From NCBI GenBank assembly GCA_944386595.1, contig CALXBQ010000045.1, positions 1-36,299 of the forward strand: DNA of 36,299 bases. Reading direction: 5' to 3'. Below, piece by piece: positions 7,119 to 14,774 of this stretch. The notes below the pieces were generated by a model, which made no database searches, was not told the origin of the DNA, and saw only the letters and a list, made by a program, of their open reading frames with translations. The DNA is from an uncultured Clostridia bacterium (GTDB taxonomy: Bacteria > Bacillota > Clostridia > Peptostreptococcales > Anaerovoracaceae). Both the position numbers and the translations under genes were made by a program. The stretch's first letter is position 1. Every line of letters starts with the position of its first letter.

Positions 7119-8342
7119 ATGTACAATTTCGCACTAGCATTTCTCATCTGTGCCATAGCTTACATCATAGGCGAATATGTATCGACTATCACCAAGGCAT
7201 GGATACCATCCGTATTCGTTACGGCAGTAGTGCTCCTCTTAGGATACTGGACAGTAATTCCTAAGGAAGTGGTTACCGACGCAGGACTTATTCCTTTTGC
7301 TAACACGATCGGCATTTATCTCCTGATTACCCACATGGGTACCGTAATAAGCGTAAAACAGCTCGTCGAGCAGTGGAGAACCGTAGTTGTGTGTCTCATG
7401 GGACTTGCAGGTATGTGTCTCTTAGGATACTTCGTAGGCTCCATATTCATCGAAAAGGAGCTTATCATCGCAGGACTTCCTCCTCTGACAGGCGGTATCG
7501 TAGCTGCTACCACCATGCAGAGCGCAGCTATTAAAGCAGATCTTCCTGTAGCGGCAGTATTTGCCATTGCCATGTACTGCGTGCAGGGCTTCGCAGGATA
7601 TCCTCTCACCGCTGTATGCCTTCAGAAGTACGGACGCGATCTTCTTAAGGATCTCCGTTCCGGAAAGACCGTTCTCACCGAGAAGCAGAAGGAAGAGATG
7701 TATAAGGTGGGTATGACCGTAGTAGTTGACGACAGCAAGACCAAGAAGCTCCTTCCGAGAATTCCTGACAAGTGGAACACTCCTATTGTAATGCTCGGTA
7801 AGCTGGGACTTATCGCATACTTCGCATCTCTGCTGGGAAGCGTTGTTCCTGTTGCAAACCATCTGAACGGAGCAATCTGGGCGCTGCTCCTTGGTATCCT
7901 TTTCACATATATCGGATTCCTGGACACCAACCTTCTGAACAGGGCCAACTCCTATCAGATAACCATGTTCGCTCTGATGATGTACGTGTTCGACGGACTT
8001 AAGATGTGCACTCCTGAAATGCTGAAGTCAATCATACTTCCGATGATTCTTCTCATCGTAATAGGCGTTGTAGGTATGGCAATCTTTGCTTTCATAATCG
8101 CCAAGATTCTGAAGATGAACTTCTACCTGGCCTTTGCCAACGGTCTGACAGCACTCTACGGATTCCCGTGCGATGCTATCATCACAGAATCCACCTGCAA
8201 GGCCCTGGGTGCTAACGACGAAGAGAGAGCATACCTTATGAGCAAGATGTTCCCGTCCATGATTACCGGAGGATTTATCACGGTAACTATCACATCCGTA
8301 ATCATCGCAGGAGTATTTGCAGAGATACTCTTAGGCATGTAA
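7119..8342 (+). CDS. Multi-pass membrane permease of uncertain family
   Basis: A 407-aa, very hydrophobic protein with about 10-12 predicted membrane segments (near 2-21, 27-47, 58-77, 85-110, 113-131, 138-160, 222-244, 249-270, 281-300, 303-332, 333-352, 381-404). A cytoplasmic loop of about 50 residues (165-215, rich in Lys/Arg/Glu) splits it into two halves. Each half has a Gly/Thr/Ser-rich, possibly re-entrant stretch: GLPPLTGGIVAATTMQSAA and ANGLTALYGFPCDAIITEST. This suggests an inverted-repeat carrier fold like GltS or other carboxylate carriers. It does not resemble AbgT (about 510 aa) or the MFS. It sits between two M20 amidohydrolase genes, so it probably imports their substrate or exchanges a product. 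The ribosome binding site AAGGA is about 13 nt from the ATG. I do not recognise the exact family. Confidence 0.7.
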   Translation: MYNFALAFLICAIAYIIGEYVSTITKAWIPSVFVTAVVLLLGYWTVIPKEVVTDAGLIPFANTIGIYLLITHMGTVISVKQLVEQWRTVVVCLMGLAGMCLLGYFVGSIFIEKELIIAGLPPLTGGIVAATTMQSAAIKADLPVAAVFAIAMYCVQGFAGYPLTAVCLQKYGRDLLKDLRSGKTVLTEKQKEEMYKVGMTVVVDDSKTKKLLPRIPDKWNTPIVMLGKLGLIAYFASLLGSVVPVANHLNGAIWALLLGILFTYIGFLDTNLLNRANSYQITMFALMMYVFDGLKMCTPEMLKSIILPMILLIVIGVVGMAIFAFIIAKILKMNFYLAFANGLTALYGFPCDAIITESTCKALGANDEERAYLMSKMFPSMITGGFITVTITSVIIAGVFAEILLGM

Positions 8343-8371
8343 GCTGAGCTTATAAAAAATCATGAAATACA

Positions 8372-8404
8372 GGCGGACACGGCGTAAGACGCGCAGTGCC
8401 CGCC
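8372..8404 (+). other. Intercistronic GC-rich hairpin without T tract
   Basis: GGCGG-A-CAC-G-GCG pairs with CGC-GCA-GTG-C-CCGCC between the permease and the second amidohydrolase. The downstream bases are AAAAATTTGAC, so it is not a standard intrinsic terminator. It may act as an mRNA processing or stability element that sets relative expression. Confidence 0.5.
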
Positions 8405-8432
8405 AAAAATTTGACTTTACGAGGTGAAAACC

Positions 8433-9602
8433 ATGAACTACAAAGAAGTAGCCAAGAATTACAACGAGTATCAGGTAACCATGAGAAGATATTTCCATGA
8501 AAATCCTGAAATCAGCACTAAGGAATACAACACCAGCAAGGTTGTAAAGGACGAGCTTACCAAGATGGGCGTCGAGTGGGTTCCGTGCGGACTTGAGACC
8601 GGCGTTCTTGCTACAATCAAAGGAGCAAAGCCGGGAAAGACCATTCTCTTAAGAGGAGACATGGACGCTCTTTCCGTAACGGAAGAGTCCGGCGTGGAGT
8701 ACGAAAGCAGGAACAAGGGCGTTATGCATGCCTGCGGCCACGACTGCCACATCTCAATGATGCTGACGGCAGCAAAAATCCTGAACGATCATAAGGACGA
8801 GCTCTGCGGAACCGTTAAGCTGGCCTTCCAGCCTGCTGAAGAAGTCGCCCTGGGAGCAAAATCCATGGTGGAAAACGGCGCTATGGACGGAGTTGACGGA
8901 TGCTTTGCAATCCACGTATGGTCAGATGTGGAAAGCGGTCACATTTCCTGTGATGCAGGTCCGAGAATGGCCGCCGCATATCAGTACGCCATCAATATCA
9001 ATGGCAAGGGCGGACACGGCGCAGCCCCTCATCAGTGCGTAGACGCAGCTGTAGTCGCATCTGCCATAGTAAGCGACCTTCAGACCATCGTAAGCCGTGA
9101 AATAGATCCTATGGATCCTGCCGTAGTTACCGTAGGCGTTATAAACGTAGGTGAAAGATGGAACGTCGTTCCTGAAAAGGGCAGGATCGAGGGAACCATG
9201 AGGTGCTTCAGCGACTACCTCTGGGAAAACCTTCCTAAGATGGTGGACCGCATTGCGGAAAACGCCGCAAAAGCGTTCAGAGCTGAGGTTACGACGGAGT
9301 ATGTCCGTCTGGTTCCCCCTACCAATAATAACCCTGTCATGGCCGATGTCGCAAAGAATGCGGCAAAGAAGATAATGGGCGAAGACGCTCCTGTAGCTCT
9401 GCCTGCAACCATGGGCGGCGAGGACTTTGCGTTCTTCATGGAGAAGGCTCCCGGCGCAGTTGCTCTCCTCGGCGTAAGAAACGAAGAGTGCGGAGCGATC
9501 TGGCCTCAGCATTCCAGCCACTACAGAGTGGACGAGAACGCTCTCGTAAAGGGCGCGATGCTCTACGTTCAGACGGCAATGGATTTCAATGCCTCTAAAT
9601 AA
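8433..9602 (+). CDS. M20 family metallo-amidohydrolase (M20D-like), second copy
   Basis: A 389-aa cytosolic metallo-amidohydrolase, a divergent paralogue of the gene at 5864. Motifs are RRYFHENPEIS (18-28), LLRGDMDALSV, HACGHD (99-104; C101 and H103), the canonical FQPAEE (132-137, with E136 as probable general base and E137 as metal ligand), AIHVWSD (H161), KGGHGAAPH, GGEDFAFF, and a late HSSHY. I chose the ATG at 8433 over the in-frame GTG at 8424, because that GTG is part of the GAGGTG ribosome binding site. Preceding it are the permease gene and a hairpin; a strong terminator follows at 9642-9675. Two such enzymes with a transporter recall AbgA and AbgB, which form a heteromer in p-aminobenzoyl-glutamate use. 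Whether these two proteins associate is unknown. Confidence 0.9.
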   Translation: MNYKEVAKNYNEYQVTMRRYFHENPEISTKEYNTSKVVKDELTKMGVEWVPCGLETGVLATIKGAKPGKTILLRGDMDALSVTEESGVEYESRNKGVMHACGHDCHISMMLTAAKILNDHKDELCGTVKLAFQPAEEVALGAKSMVENGAMDGVDGCFAIHVWSDVESGHISCDAGPRMAAAYQYAININGKGGHGAAPHQCVDAAVVASAIVSDLQTIVSREIDPMDPAVVTVGVINVGERWNVVPEKGRIEGTMRCFSDYLWENLPKMVDRIAENAAKAFRAEVTTEYVRLVPPTNNNPVMADVAKNAAKKIMGEDAPVALPATMGGEDFAFFMEKAPGAVALLGVRNEECGAIWPQHSSHYRVDENALVKGAMLYVQTAMDFNASK

Positions 9603-9641
9603 TTAAAAAGCAACCTGAAAAACCGGGCGTTAAGCCCAAAG

Positions 9642-9675
9642 AAAACCCGCATGAGCGTCAAGCCGTGCGGGTTTT
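9642..9675 (+). terminator. Terminator of the amidohydrolase-permease operon
   Basis: AAAACCCGCA (9642-9651) pairs perfectly with TGCGGGTTTT (9666-9675). The A tract on the 5' side means it could also work on the minus strand. A smaller GGGC/GCCC hairpin precedes it at about 9625-9637. Confidence 0.85.
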
Positions 9676-9696
9676 ACAATTTCAGAGATATTTTTC

Positions 9697-9725
9697 TTGA
9701 AAATCCCCCGCCGAAGTGATAGACT
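9697..9725 (+). promoter_or_regulatory. Promoter for the T-box-ileS transcript
   Basis: TTGAAA (9697-9702), 17-bp spacer, TAGACT (9720-9725). The predicted start is near 9732, just before T-box stem I. Confidence 0.7.
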
Positions 9726-9749
9726 AACAGGGTACATGAAAAATCAATA

Positions 9750-9976
9750 ACGCTTCGGATTTTGACGGAAGACAAAGTAGCCCCGGACTAATACCCTTAC
9801 AGAGAGGTAATCGCCTGCTGAGAGATTACCGGTGAACCCGGACGTGAATATCACTTCCCGAGTCCGACACTTTAATGAGAGGCACCTTGACAGAGGTAAG
9901 CAACTAGGGTGGTACCGCGGTTCCTTAGAATCGTCCCTAATCACGGCGAAAGCCGGCAGATGAGGGATTTTTTTAT
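9750..9976 (+). promoter_or_regulatory. T-box riboswitch, Ile specifier (ATC)
   Basis: A transcriptional T-box leader that senses uncharged tRNA-Ile. Stem I carries the conserved GCTGAGAG segment (about 9818) and a specifier loop GAATATCAC, in which ATC (9850-9852) is the Ile codon followed by A. The diagnostic T-box AGGGTGGTACCGCG is at 9906-9919. Its TGGT (9910-9913) can pair with the ACCA end of uncharged tRNA-Ile. The competing terminator is formed by TCCCTAATC (9934-9942) and GATGAGGGA (9959-9967), followed by TTTTTTTAT. Binding of uncharged tRNA-Ile stabilises the antiterminator and allows ileS expression. The 5' limit given is approximate. Confidence 0.95.
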
Positions 9977-10040
9977 ACCTGAAAACCTGCGGCCGCCGCT
10001 TTGACATAACCGATAAATTATAATGAAAGGGAGAGACTAA

Positions 10041-13000
10041 ATGTTCGAAAAGCTTTCGGAAAAGCCTGTTGCAGAGGTACAGAACGAACAGGTTGAGAAA
10101 TGGAAGGAAGAAGATCTTCTTCACAAGTGCGTGACGGCAAGGGAGGGAAGCCCCGAGTTCATATTCTACGAGGGACCGCCTACAGCCAACGGAAAGCCGG
10201 GAATTCACCACGTAATGGCGAGAACCCTTAAGGATTCCGTATGCCGCTACAAGACCATGAAGGGATACCAGGTAAACAGAAAGGCCGGCTGGGACACCCA
10301 CGGACTTCCCGTTGAAATTGAGGTGGAAAAGCAGCTCGGAATGAGCGGCAAGCAGGACATAGAAAAGTACGGCATCAAAGAGTTCAACGAAAAGTGCCGC
10401 GAGTCCGTATTCAAGTACACCGGAATGTGGCGCGAGATGAGTGAGAGAATGGGATATCTGGTAGACCTTGATAACCCGTACATCACTTTGGACAATAACT
10501 ACATAGAGACAGGCTGGTGGATTCTCAAGGAATTCTTCAAGGCCGGAAAAATCTACGAAGGACACAAGATTCTTCCTTACTGCCCTCGCTGCGGAACGGG
10601 ACTTGCCTCCCACGAAGTGGCCCAGGGGTATAAGGAAGTAAAGGTAAACACCCTCGTAGCCAAGTTTAAGAGAAAGGATGCGGAAAACGAGTACTTCCTG
10701 GCATGGACCACCACGCCGTGGACTCTAGCCTCTAACACCGTTCTCACCGTAGGCCCTGACATCGACTACATAAAGGCGAGAATGAACGAAGGCGACGAGG
10801 AAGGGAACGTGTTCTACGTTGCGAAGGCTCTCGCGGACAAAGTCCTGGGCGAGGGAAAATACACGGTTATAGATGAGATGAAGGGCGCGGACCTGGAGTA
10901 CGTCGAGTACGAGCAGCTGATGCCTTTCGTGAAGGCCGACAAGAAAGCGTTCTTTGTAACCTGCATGGACTACGTTTCCGTTGAAGACGGTACGGGAATC
11001 GTACACACTGCTCCGGCTTTCGGTGAGGACGACTACCAGTGCGGAAGAAAGTACGATCTTCCTATGCTTCAGCCTGTAGACGAGAGAGGCTGCTACACGG
11101 AGACTCCGTGGAAGGGTCACTTCGTAATGGAAGAAGGCCTCGACGTAGAGATTATAAAGTGGCTCGCTTCCGAGAATAAAATCTTCTCCAAGGAAAAGAT
11201 GGAGCATAACTATCCTCACTGCTGGAGATGCGGAACACCTCTCGTTTACTACGCAAAGCCGAGCTGGTACATAAAGATGAGCGATTTTAAGGATCAGCTG
11301 GTTGCAAACAACAACACTGTAAACTGGTTCCCTGAATTTGTCGGAGAAAAGCGCTTCGGAAACTGGCTTGCAGAGGTCAAGGACTGGGCCATTTCCAGAA
11401 CCCGTTACTGGGGAACTCCTATTCCTATCTGGCGCTGCGAGTGCGGACACCTGGAGTGCATAGGAAGCAGAGCAGAGCTGGTGGAAAAGGCTATCGAGGA
11501 TATAGACGAAAGCGTGGAGCTTCACAGGCCTTACGTTGACGACATACATATAAAGTGCCCTCACTGCGGAAAGCCTATGACGAGGGTCCCTGAAGTTATG
11601 GACTGCTGGTTCGACTCAGGAGCTATGCCTTTTGCCCAGTGGCACTATCCGTTTGAGAACAAGGAGCACTTCGACGACAAGCTCTTCCCGGCAGACTTCA
11701 TCTGCGAAGGTATCGACCAGACGAGAGGATGGTTCTACTCCCTCATGGCCATATCCACCTTCATAAAGGGAAAGGCTCCGTATAAGAACGTTCTGGTAAA
11801 CGACCTGATTCTTGACAAAGACGGCAAGAAGATGAGCAAATCCAGGGGCAACACCGTTTCACCTTTTGACCTCTTTGATAAATACGGCGCAGACGCCACC
11901 AGATGGTATCTCCTTTCCGTATCCCCTGCATGGTCGCCGACGAAGTTCGACGAGGACGGCCTTAAGGACGTTGTGAGCAAGTTCCTGGGAACCCTGAGGA
12001 ACGTATACAACTTCTTCGTGCTCTACTCCAACCAGGACGACGTAAACATGTCTGAGATGCAGGTGGCTTACGACAAGAGACCGGAGCTTGACAGATGGAT
12101 TCTCTCCAAGTACAACCGCCTCATAAGAGACGTTACGGAGTACATGGACAGCTACGACCACATGAAGACCGTAAGAGCCATCACCGAATTCGTATCGGAG
12201 GATCTCTCCAACTGGTACATCAGAAGAGCGAGAAGAAGATTCTACTCCGAGGAGATGACTGAGGACAAGAGAAGCGTATATGCGACCACCTACGAGGTTC
12301 TTGTGGGAACCGCCAAGCTGATAGCTCCTGTTGCTCCGTTCATTTCCGACGAGATCTATACCAAGCTTACGGGTGAGGAAACCGTTCATACCGCATACTT
12401 CCCTGAGTGCAACGAATCCCTTCTCGACGAAAAGGCAGAGGAGAGAATGGATCTGGTAAGATCCCTCGTGGCTCTGGGACGCGGAACGAGAGAAAAGGAG
12501 AGAATCAAGGTAAGACAGCCGCTCTCCGAAATCATGGTAGACGGAAAGTACAGACCTGTGATAGAAGACCTTGCAGACCTTATCAAGGAGGAGCTGAACG
12601 TCAGGGAAGTGGTATTCGCAGACAAGCTGGACGAGTTCATGAACTTCAGTCTGAAGCCTGATTTCAAGGTTGCGGGACCTGTTCTGGGCTCTAAGATAAA
12701 GCTTCTTGCAGGGGCTCTCGCAAAGGCTGATGCGGCGGCGCTCACCGCAGAGCTTGAGGCAAAGGGCAGCGTAGAAATGGAGCTTAACGGCGAGAAGTTT
12801 GACATAAAGAGGGAGTACGTCGACGTGAGAATCAGCGCAAAGGAAGGCTTTGCCGTTGCCATGGAGAACAACGTATTCACCATTTTAGACACCACCATCA
12901 CTCCTGAGCTTGCAAGAGAAGGTCTGGCAAGAGAGCTCATCTCCAAGGTTCAGCAGATGCGTAAGCAGGAAGACTTTGAGATGATGGACAACATCAGGAT

Positions 13001-13157
13001 CTTTGTCGATGCTGACGATGATGTAAAAGCCGCCATAGACGTCTACGGCGACTACATCAGAAAGGAGACCCTTGCGGTTTCAATAGAAGAGAGAGACGGT
13101 CTTGAGAAGTACGACCTTAACGGTCACAAGACCGGTATCGGCGTAGAAAGGATTTAA
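10041..13157 (+). CDS. ileS: Isoleucyl-tRNA synthetase, type 2, with GIHH signature
   Basis: Charges tRNA-Ile with isoleucine in the cytosol. At 1038 aa it matches the long, eukaryote-like type 2 enzyme rather than the roughly 930-aa type 1. The C-terminal anticodon region ends in LARELISKVQQMRKQEDFE and lacks the terminal zinc finger of type 1. The N-terminal catalytic core has PPTANGKPGIHH, where the class I HIGH signature is replaced by GIHH (residues 54-57). An editing domain follows (about 190-400, with TTPWTL), then a KMSKS loop at 597-601. CPRC (about 179) and CECGH/CPHCG pairs suggest zinc ribbons. Type 2 enzymes are the mupirocin-tolerant class. The start ATG follows GAAAGGGAGAG. The gene is under T-box control, and rlmN begins 1 bp after its stop. 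Confidence 0.95.
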   Translation: MFEKLSEKPVAEVQNEQVEKWKEEDLLHKCVTAREGSPEFIFYEGPPTANGKPGIHHVMARTLKDSVCRYKTMKGYQVNRKAGWDTHGLPVEIEVEKQLGMSGKQDIEKYGIKEFNEKCRESVFKYTGMWREMSERMGYLVDLDNPYITLDNNYIETGWWILKEFFKAGKIYEGHKILPYCPRCGTGLASHEVAQGYKEVKVNTLVAKFKRKDAENEYFLAWTTTPWTLASNTVLTVGPDIDYIKARMNEGDEEGNVFYVAKALADKVLGEGKYTVIDEMKGADLEYVEYEQLMPFVKADKKAFFVTCMDYVSVEDGTGIVHTAPAFGEDDYQCGRKYDLPMLQPVDERGCYTETPWKGHFVMEEGLDVEIIKWLASENKIFSKEKMEHNYPHCWRCGTPLVYYAKPSWYIKMSDFKDQLVANNNTVNWFPEFVGEKRFGNWLAEVKDWAISRTRYWGTPIPIWRCECGHLECIGSRAELVEKAIEDIDESVELHRPYVDDIHIKCPHCGKPMTRVPEVMDCWFDSGAMPFAQWHYPFENKEHFDDKLFPADFICEGIDQTRGWFYSLMAISTFIKGKAPYKNVLVNDLILDKDGKKMSKSRGNTVSPFDLFDKYGADATRWYLLSVSPAWSPTKFDEDGLKDVVSKFLGTLRNVYNFFVLYSNQDDVNMSEMQVAYDKRPELDRWILSKYNRLIRDVTEYMDSYDHMKTVRAITEFVSEDLSNWYIRRARRRFYSEEMTEDKRSVYATTYEVLVGTAKLIAPVAPFISDEIYTKLTGEETVHTAYFPECNESLLDEKAEERMDLVRSLVALGRGTREKERIKVRQPLSEIMVDGKYRPVIEDLADLIKEELNVREVVFADKLDEFMNFSLKPDFKVAGPVLGSKIKLLAGALAKADAAALTAELEAKGSVEMELNGEKFDIKREYVDVRISAKEGFAVAMENNVFTILDTTITPELAREGLARELISKVQQMRKQEDFEMMDNIRIFVDADDDVKAAIDVYGDYIRKETLAVSIEERDGLEKYDLNGHKTGIGVERI

Positions 13158-13158
13158 C

Positions 13159-14199
13159 ATGGTAGATCTGAGAAGCCTGACTCTGCCCGAGATGACGGAA
13201 TTCGTAAAGAGTCTGGGGGAGCCCGCCTTCAGGGCGAAACAGGTTTTCGGCTGGATTTACAAGGGAATAACCGACTTCCGGGGGATGAAAAATCTCCCGG
13301 AAGTTTTTCGCCTGAAGCTTTCGGAGGTTTCCCGCATAGGAAGGCTCGAGGTTCTGGACGAGCAGGTATCAAAATACGACGGAACGAGAAAGTTTCTCTT
13401 CGGGCTTGCGGACGGAAACGCCGTCGAGAGCGTGTTCATGAAGTACAAATACGGAAATTCCATCTGCGTGTCATCTCAGGCCGGCTGCAGGATGGGCTGC
13501 AGGTTCTGCGCGTCTACCCGGGCCGGTCTTGTGAGAAATCTGACCGCGGGAGAGATAGTGTCACAGCTTATGGAGGCCGAAGCCGCAACGGGGGAGAAAA
13601 TAAACCACATAGTGGTGATGGGAACCGGTGAACCTTTTGACAACTACGAAAATCTTGCTGGGTTTATCCGCATAGTGACGACCCCCGAAGGCCGCGGAAT
13701 GAGCATGCGAAATATCACCGTATCCACCTGCGGCATAGTGCCCGCCATAGAGAGGTTCGGGGAGGACTTCCCTCAGGTGAATCTGGCCGTGTCCCTTCAC
13801 GGCGCCACGGACGGGGTGAGAGGCTCCATGATGCCCGTAAACGGTAAATGGCCCGTAGCGGAGCTTATATCGGCGTGCAGGGATTATACGGAAAAGACCC
13901 GCAGGCGCATCACCTTTGAATACACTCTGGTAAACGGAGTCAACGATTCGGACGGGGACGCGGAAAACCTCTGCCGCCTTCTCCGGGGAATGCTCTGCCA
14001 CGTGAACCTTATTCCCCTTAACAAGGTGGACGGCACGGGCTTTGACACGGTGAGCAGAAAGCGGGCCGGGGAGTTTAAGGAAATCCTTGAAAACGCAGGG
14101 GTTCCCGCCACGGTCAGAAGGGAGCTGGGCGCCGACATAGACGGAGCCTGCGGACAGCTGAGACTTAACAATATTAAGAGGAGCGGGGCCAATAACTAA
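13159..14199 (+). CDS. rlmN: Dual-specificity 23S rRNA/tRNA adenine-C2 methyltransferase
   Basis: A radical-SAM enzyme that makes m2A at position 2503 of 23S rRNA and at position 37 of some tRNAs, which supports translation fidelity. The 346-aa length is normal. The cluster motif CRMGCRFC gives CX3CX2C at C110, C114 and C117. GTGEPFDNY and SLHGATDGVRGSMMP are family signatures, and ADIDGACGQL near the end holds the conserved cysteine that carries the methyl group. The lack of A at the CX3CX2C-adjacent RlmN/Cfr decision points was not examined in detail; RlmN is favoured by context and overall pattern. It starts 1 bp after the ileS stop, with AAAGGA inside the end of ileS, so it is likely translationally coupled and shares T-box control. 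Confidence 0.93.
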   Translation: MVDLRSLTLPEMTEFVKSLGEPAFRAKQVFGWIYKGITDFRGMKNLPEVFRLKLSEVSRIGRLEVLDEQVSKYDGTRKFLFGLADGNAVESVFMKYKYGNSICVSSQAGCRMGCRFCASTRAGLVRNLTAGEIVSQLMEAEAATGEKINHIVVMGTGEPFDNYENLAGFIRIVTTPEGRGMSMRNITVSTCGIVPAIERFGEDFPQVNLAVSLHGATDGVRGSMMPVNGKWPVAELISACRDYTEKTRRRITFEYTLVNGVNDSDGDAENLCRLLRGMLCHVNLIPLNKVDGTGFDTVSRKRAGEFKEILENAGVPATVRRELGADIDGACGQLRLNNIKRSGANN

Positions 14200-14220
14200 C
14201 ATAAAACTCATTGAAAACAG

Positions 14221-14249
14221 TTGAATATGAAAAATTCATAGTGTATAAT
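14221..14249 (+). promoter_or_regulatory. Promoter for the small P-loop protein gene
   Basis: TTGAAT (14221-14226), 17-bp spacer, consensus TATAAT (14244-14249). The predicted start is about 25 nt before the ATG at 14282. Confidence 0.75.
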
Positions 14250-14281
14250 ACCTATAAACCAAAAGAACGGAGGAAATCATC

Positions 14282-14704
14282 ATGGTCAAAATATTAGTCG
14301 GACATAAGGGTACCGGTAAAACTAAACAGATGATAGATCTTGCTAACCAGGAGGTGGAAACCAGCAAGGGAAGCGTAATCTTCATCAATAAGAACTCCAG
14401 GCTGATGTATGATTTGAAATATAGAATCAGAGTAGTATGCATGGAAGAGTACGAGCACATCACCAACTGCGACGAGTACATCGGATTTATTTACGGAATC
14501 ATCAGTTCCGATCACGACATCGAAACCATTTACATCGACAGCATTCTTAAGCATGCGGACTTCTCACTGGGAGACATCCCTGAGTTCCTTTCCCGTCTTA
14601 AGAAGATATCCAAGAACTACGGCATGGACTTCGTAGTAAGCCTGTCCGCAGAGAAGGAAGAGATGATCGGAGTAGACTTCAGCGAGTACGAAGTGCTGAA
14701 CTGA
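14282..14704 (+). CDS. Small P-loop NTPase-like protein, unknown function
   Basis: A 140-aa soluble protein that opens with a Walker A motif GHKGTGKT (7-14), followed by a helix (KQMIDLANQEV). A later hydrophobic strand ending in acid, IETIYIDSIL, could be Walker B. The overall pattern of alternating short strands and helices resembles a minimal P-loop domain. Similar short proteins occur in other Clostridia, sometimes annotated loosely as PilT-like; there is no pilus gene here to support that label. AACGGAGGAAATCATC gives a strong ribosome binding site for the ATG. The gene has its own promoter and a terminator, so it is monocistronic. I do not know what it does. Confidence 0.75.
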   Translation: MVKILVGHKGTGKTKQMIDLANQEVETSKGSVIFINKNSRLMYDLKYRIRVVCMEEYEHITNCDEYIGFIYGIISSDHDIETIYIDSILKHADFSLGDIPEFLSRLKKISKNYGMDFVVSLSAEKEEMIGVDFSEYEVLN

Positions 14705-14741
14705 TTTCAGAACCAGGCTCGAAGTTCATACGAGAAAACGG

Positions 14742-14774
14742 CGCCCCCGCAGAAACGCACTGCGAGGGCGTTTC
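14742..14774 (+). terminator. Terminator after the P-loop protein gene
   Basis: CGCCC-C-CGCA (14742-14751) pairs with TGCG-A-GGGCG (14761-14770) with one central mismatch, followed by TTTCTGATT. The T tract is short. Confidence 0.65.

Noticed and set aside
10001-10024. TTGACA and TATAAT directly upstream of ileS as a second promoter
   Set aside because: The boxes match consensus but are only 12 bp apart, too short for a housekeeping sigma factor. No other -35 lies 16-18 bp before the TATAAT. It may be a decayed or chance match.
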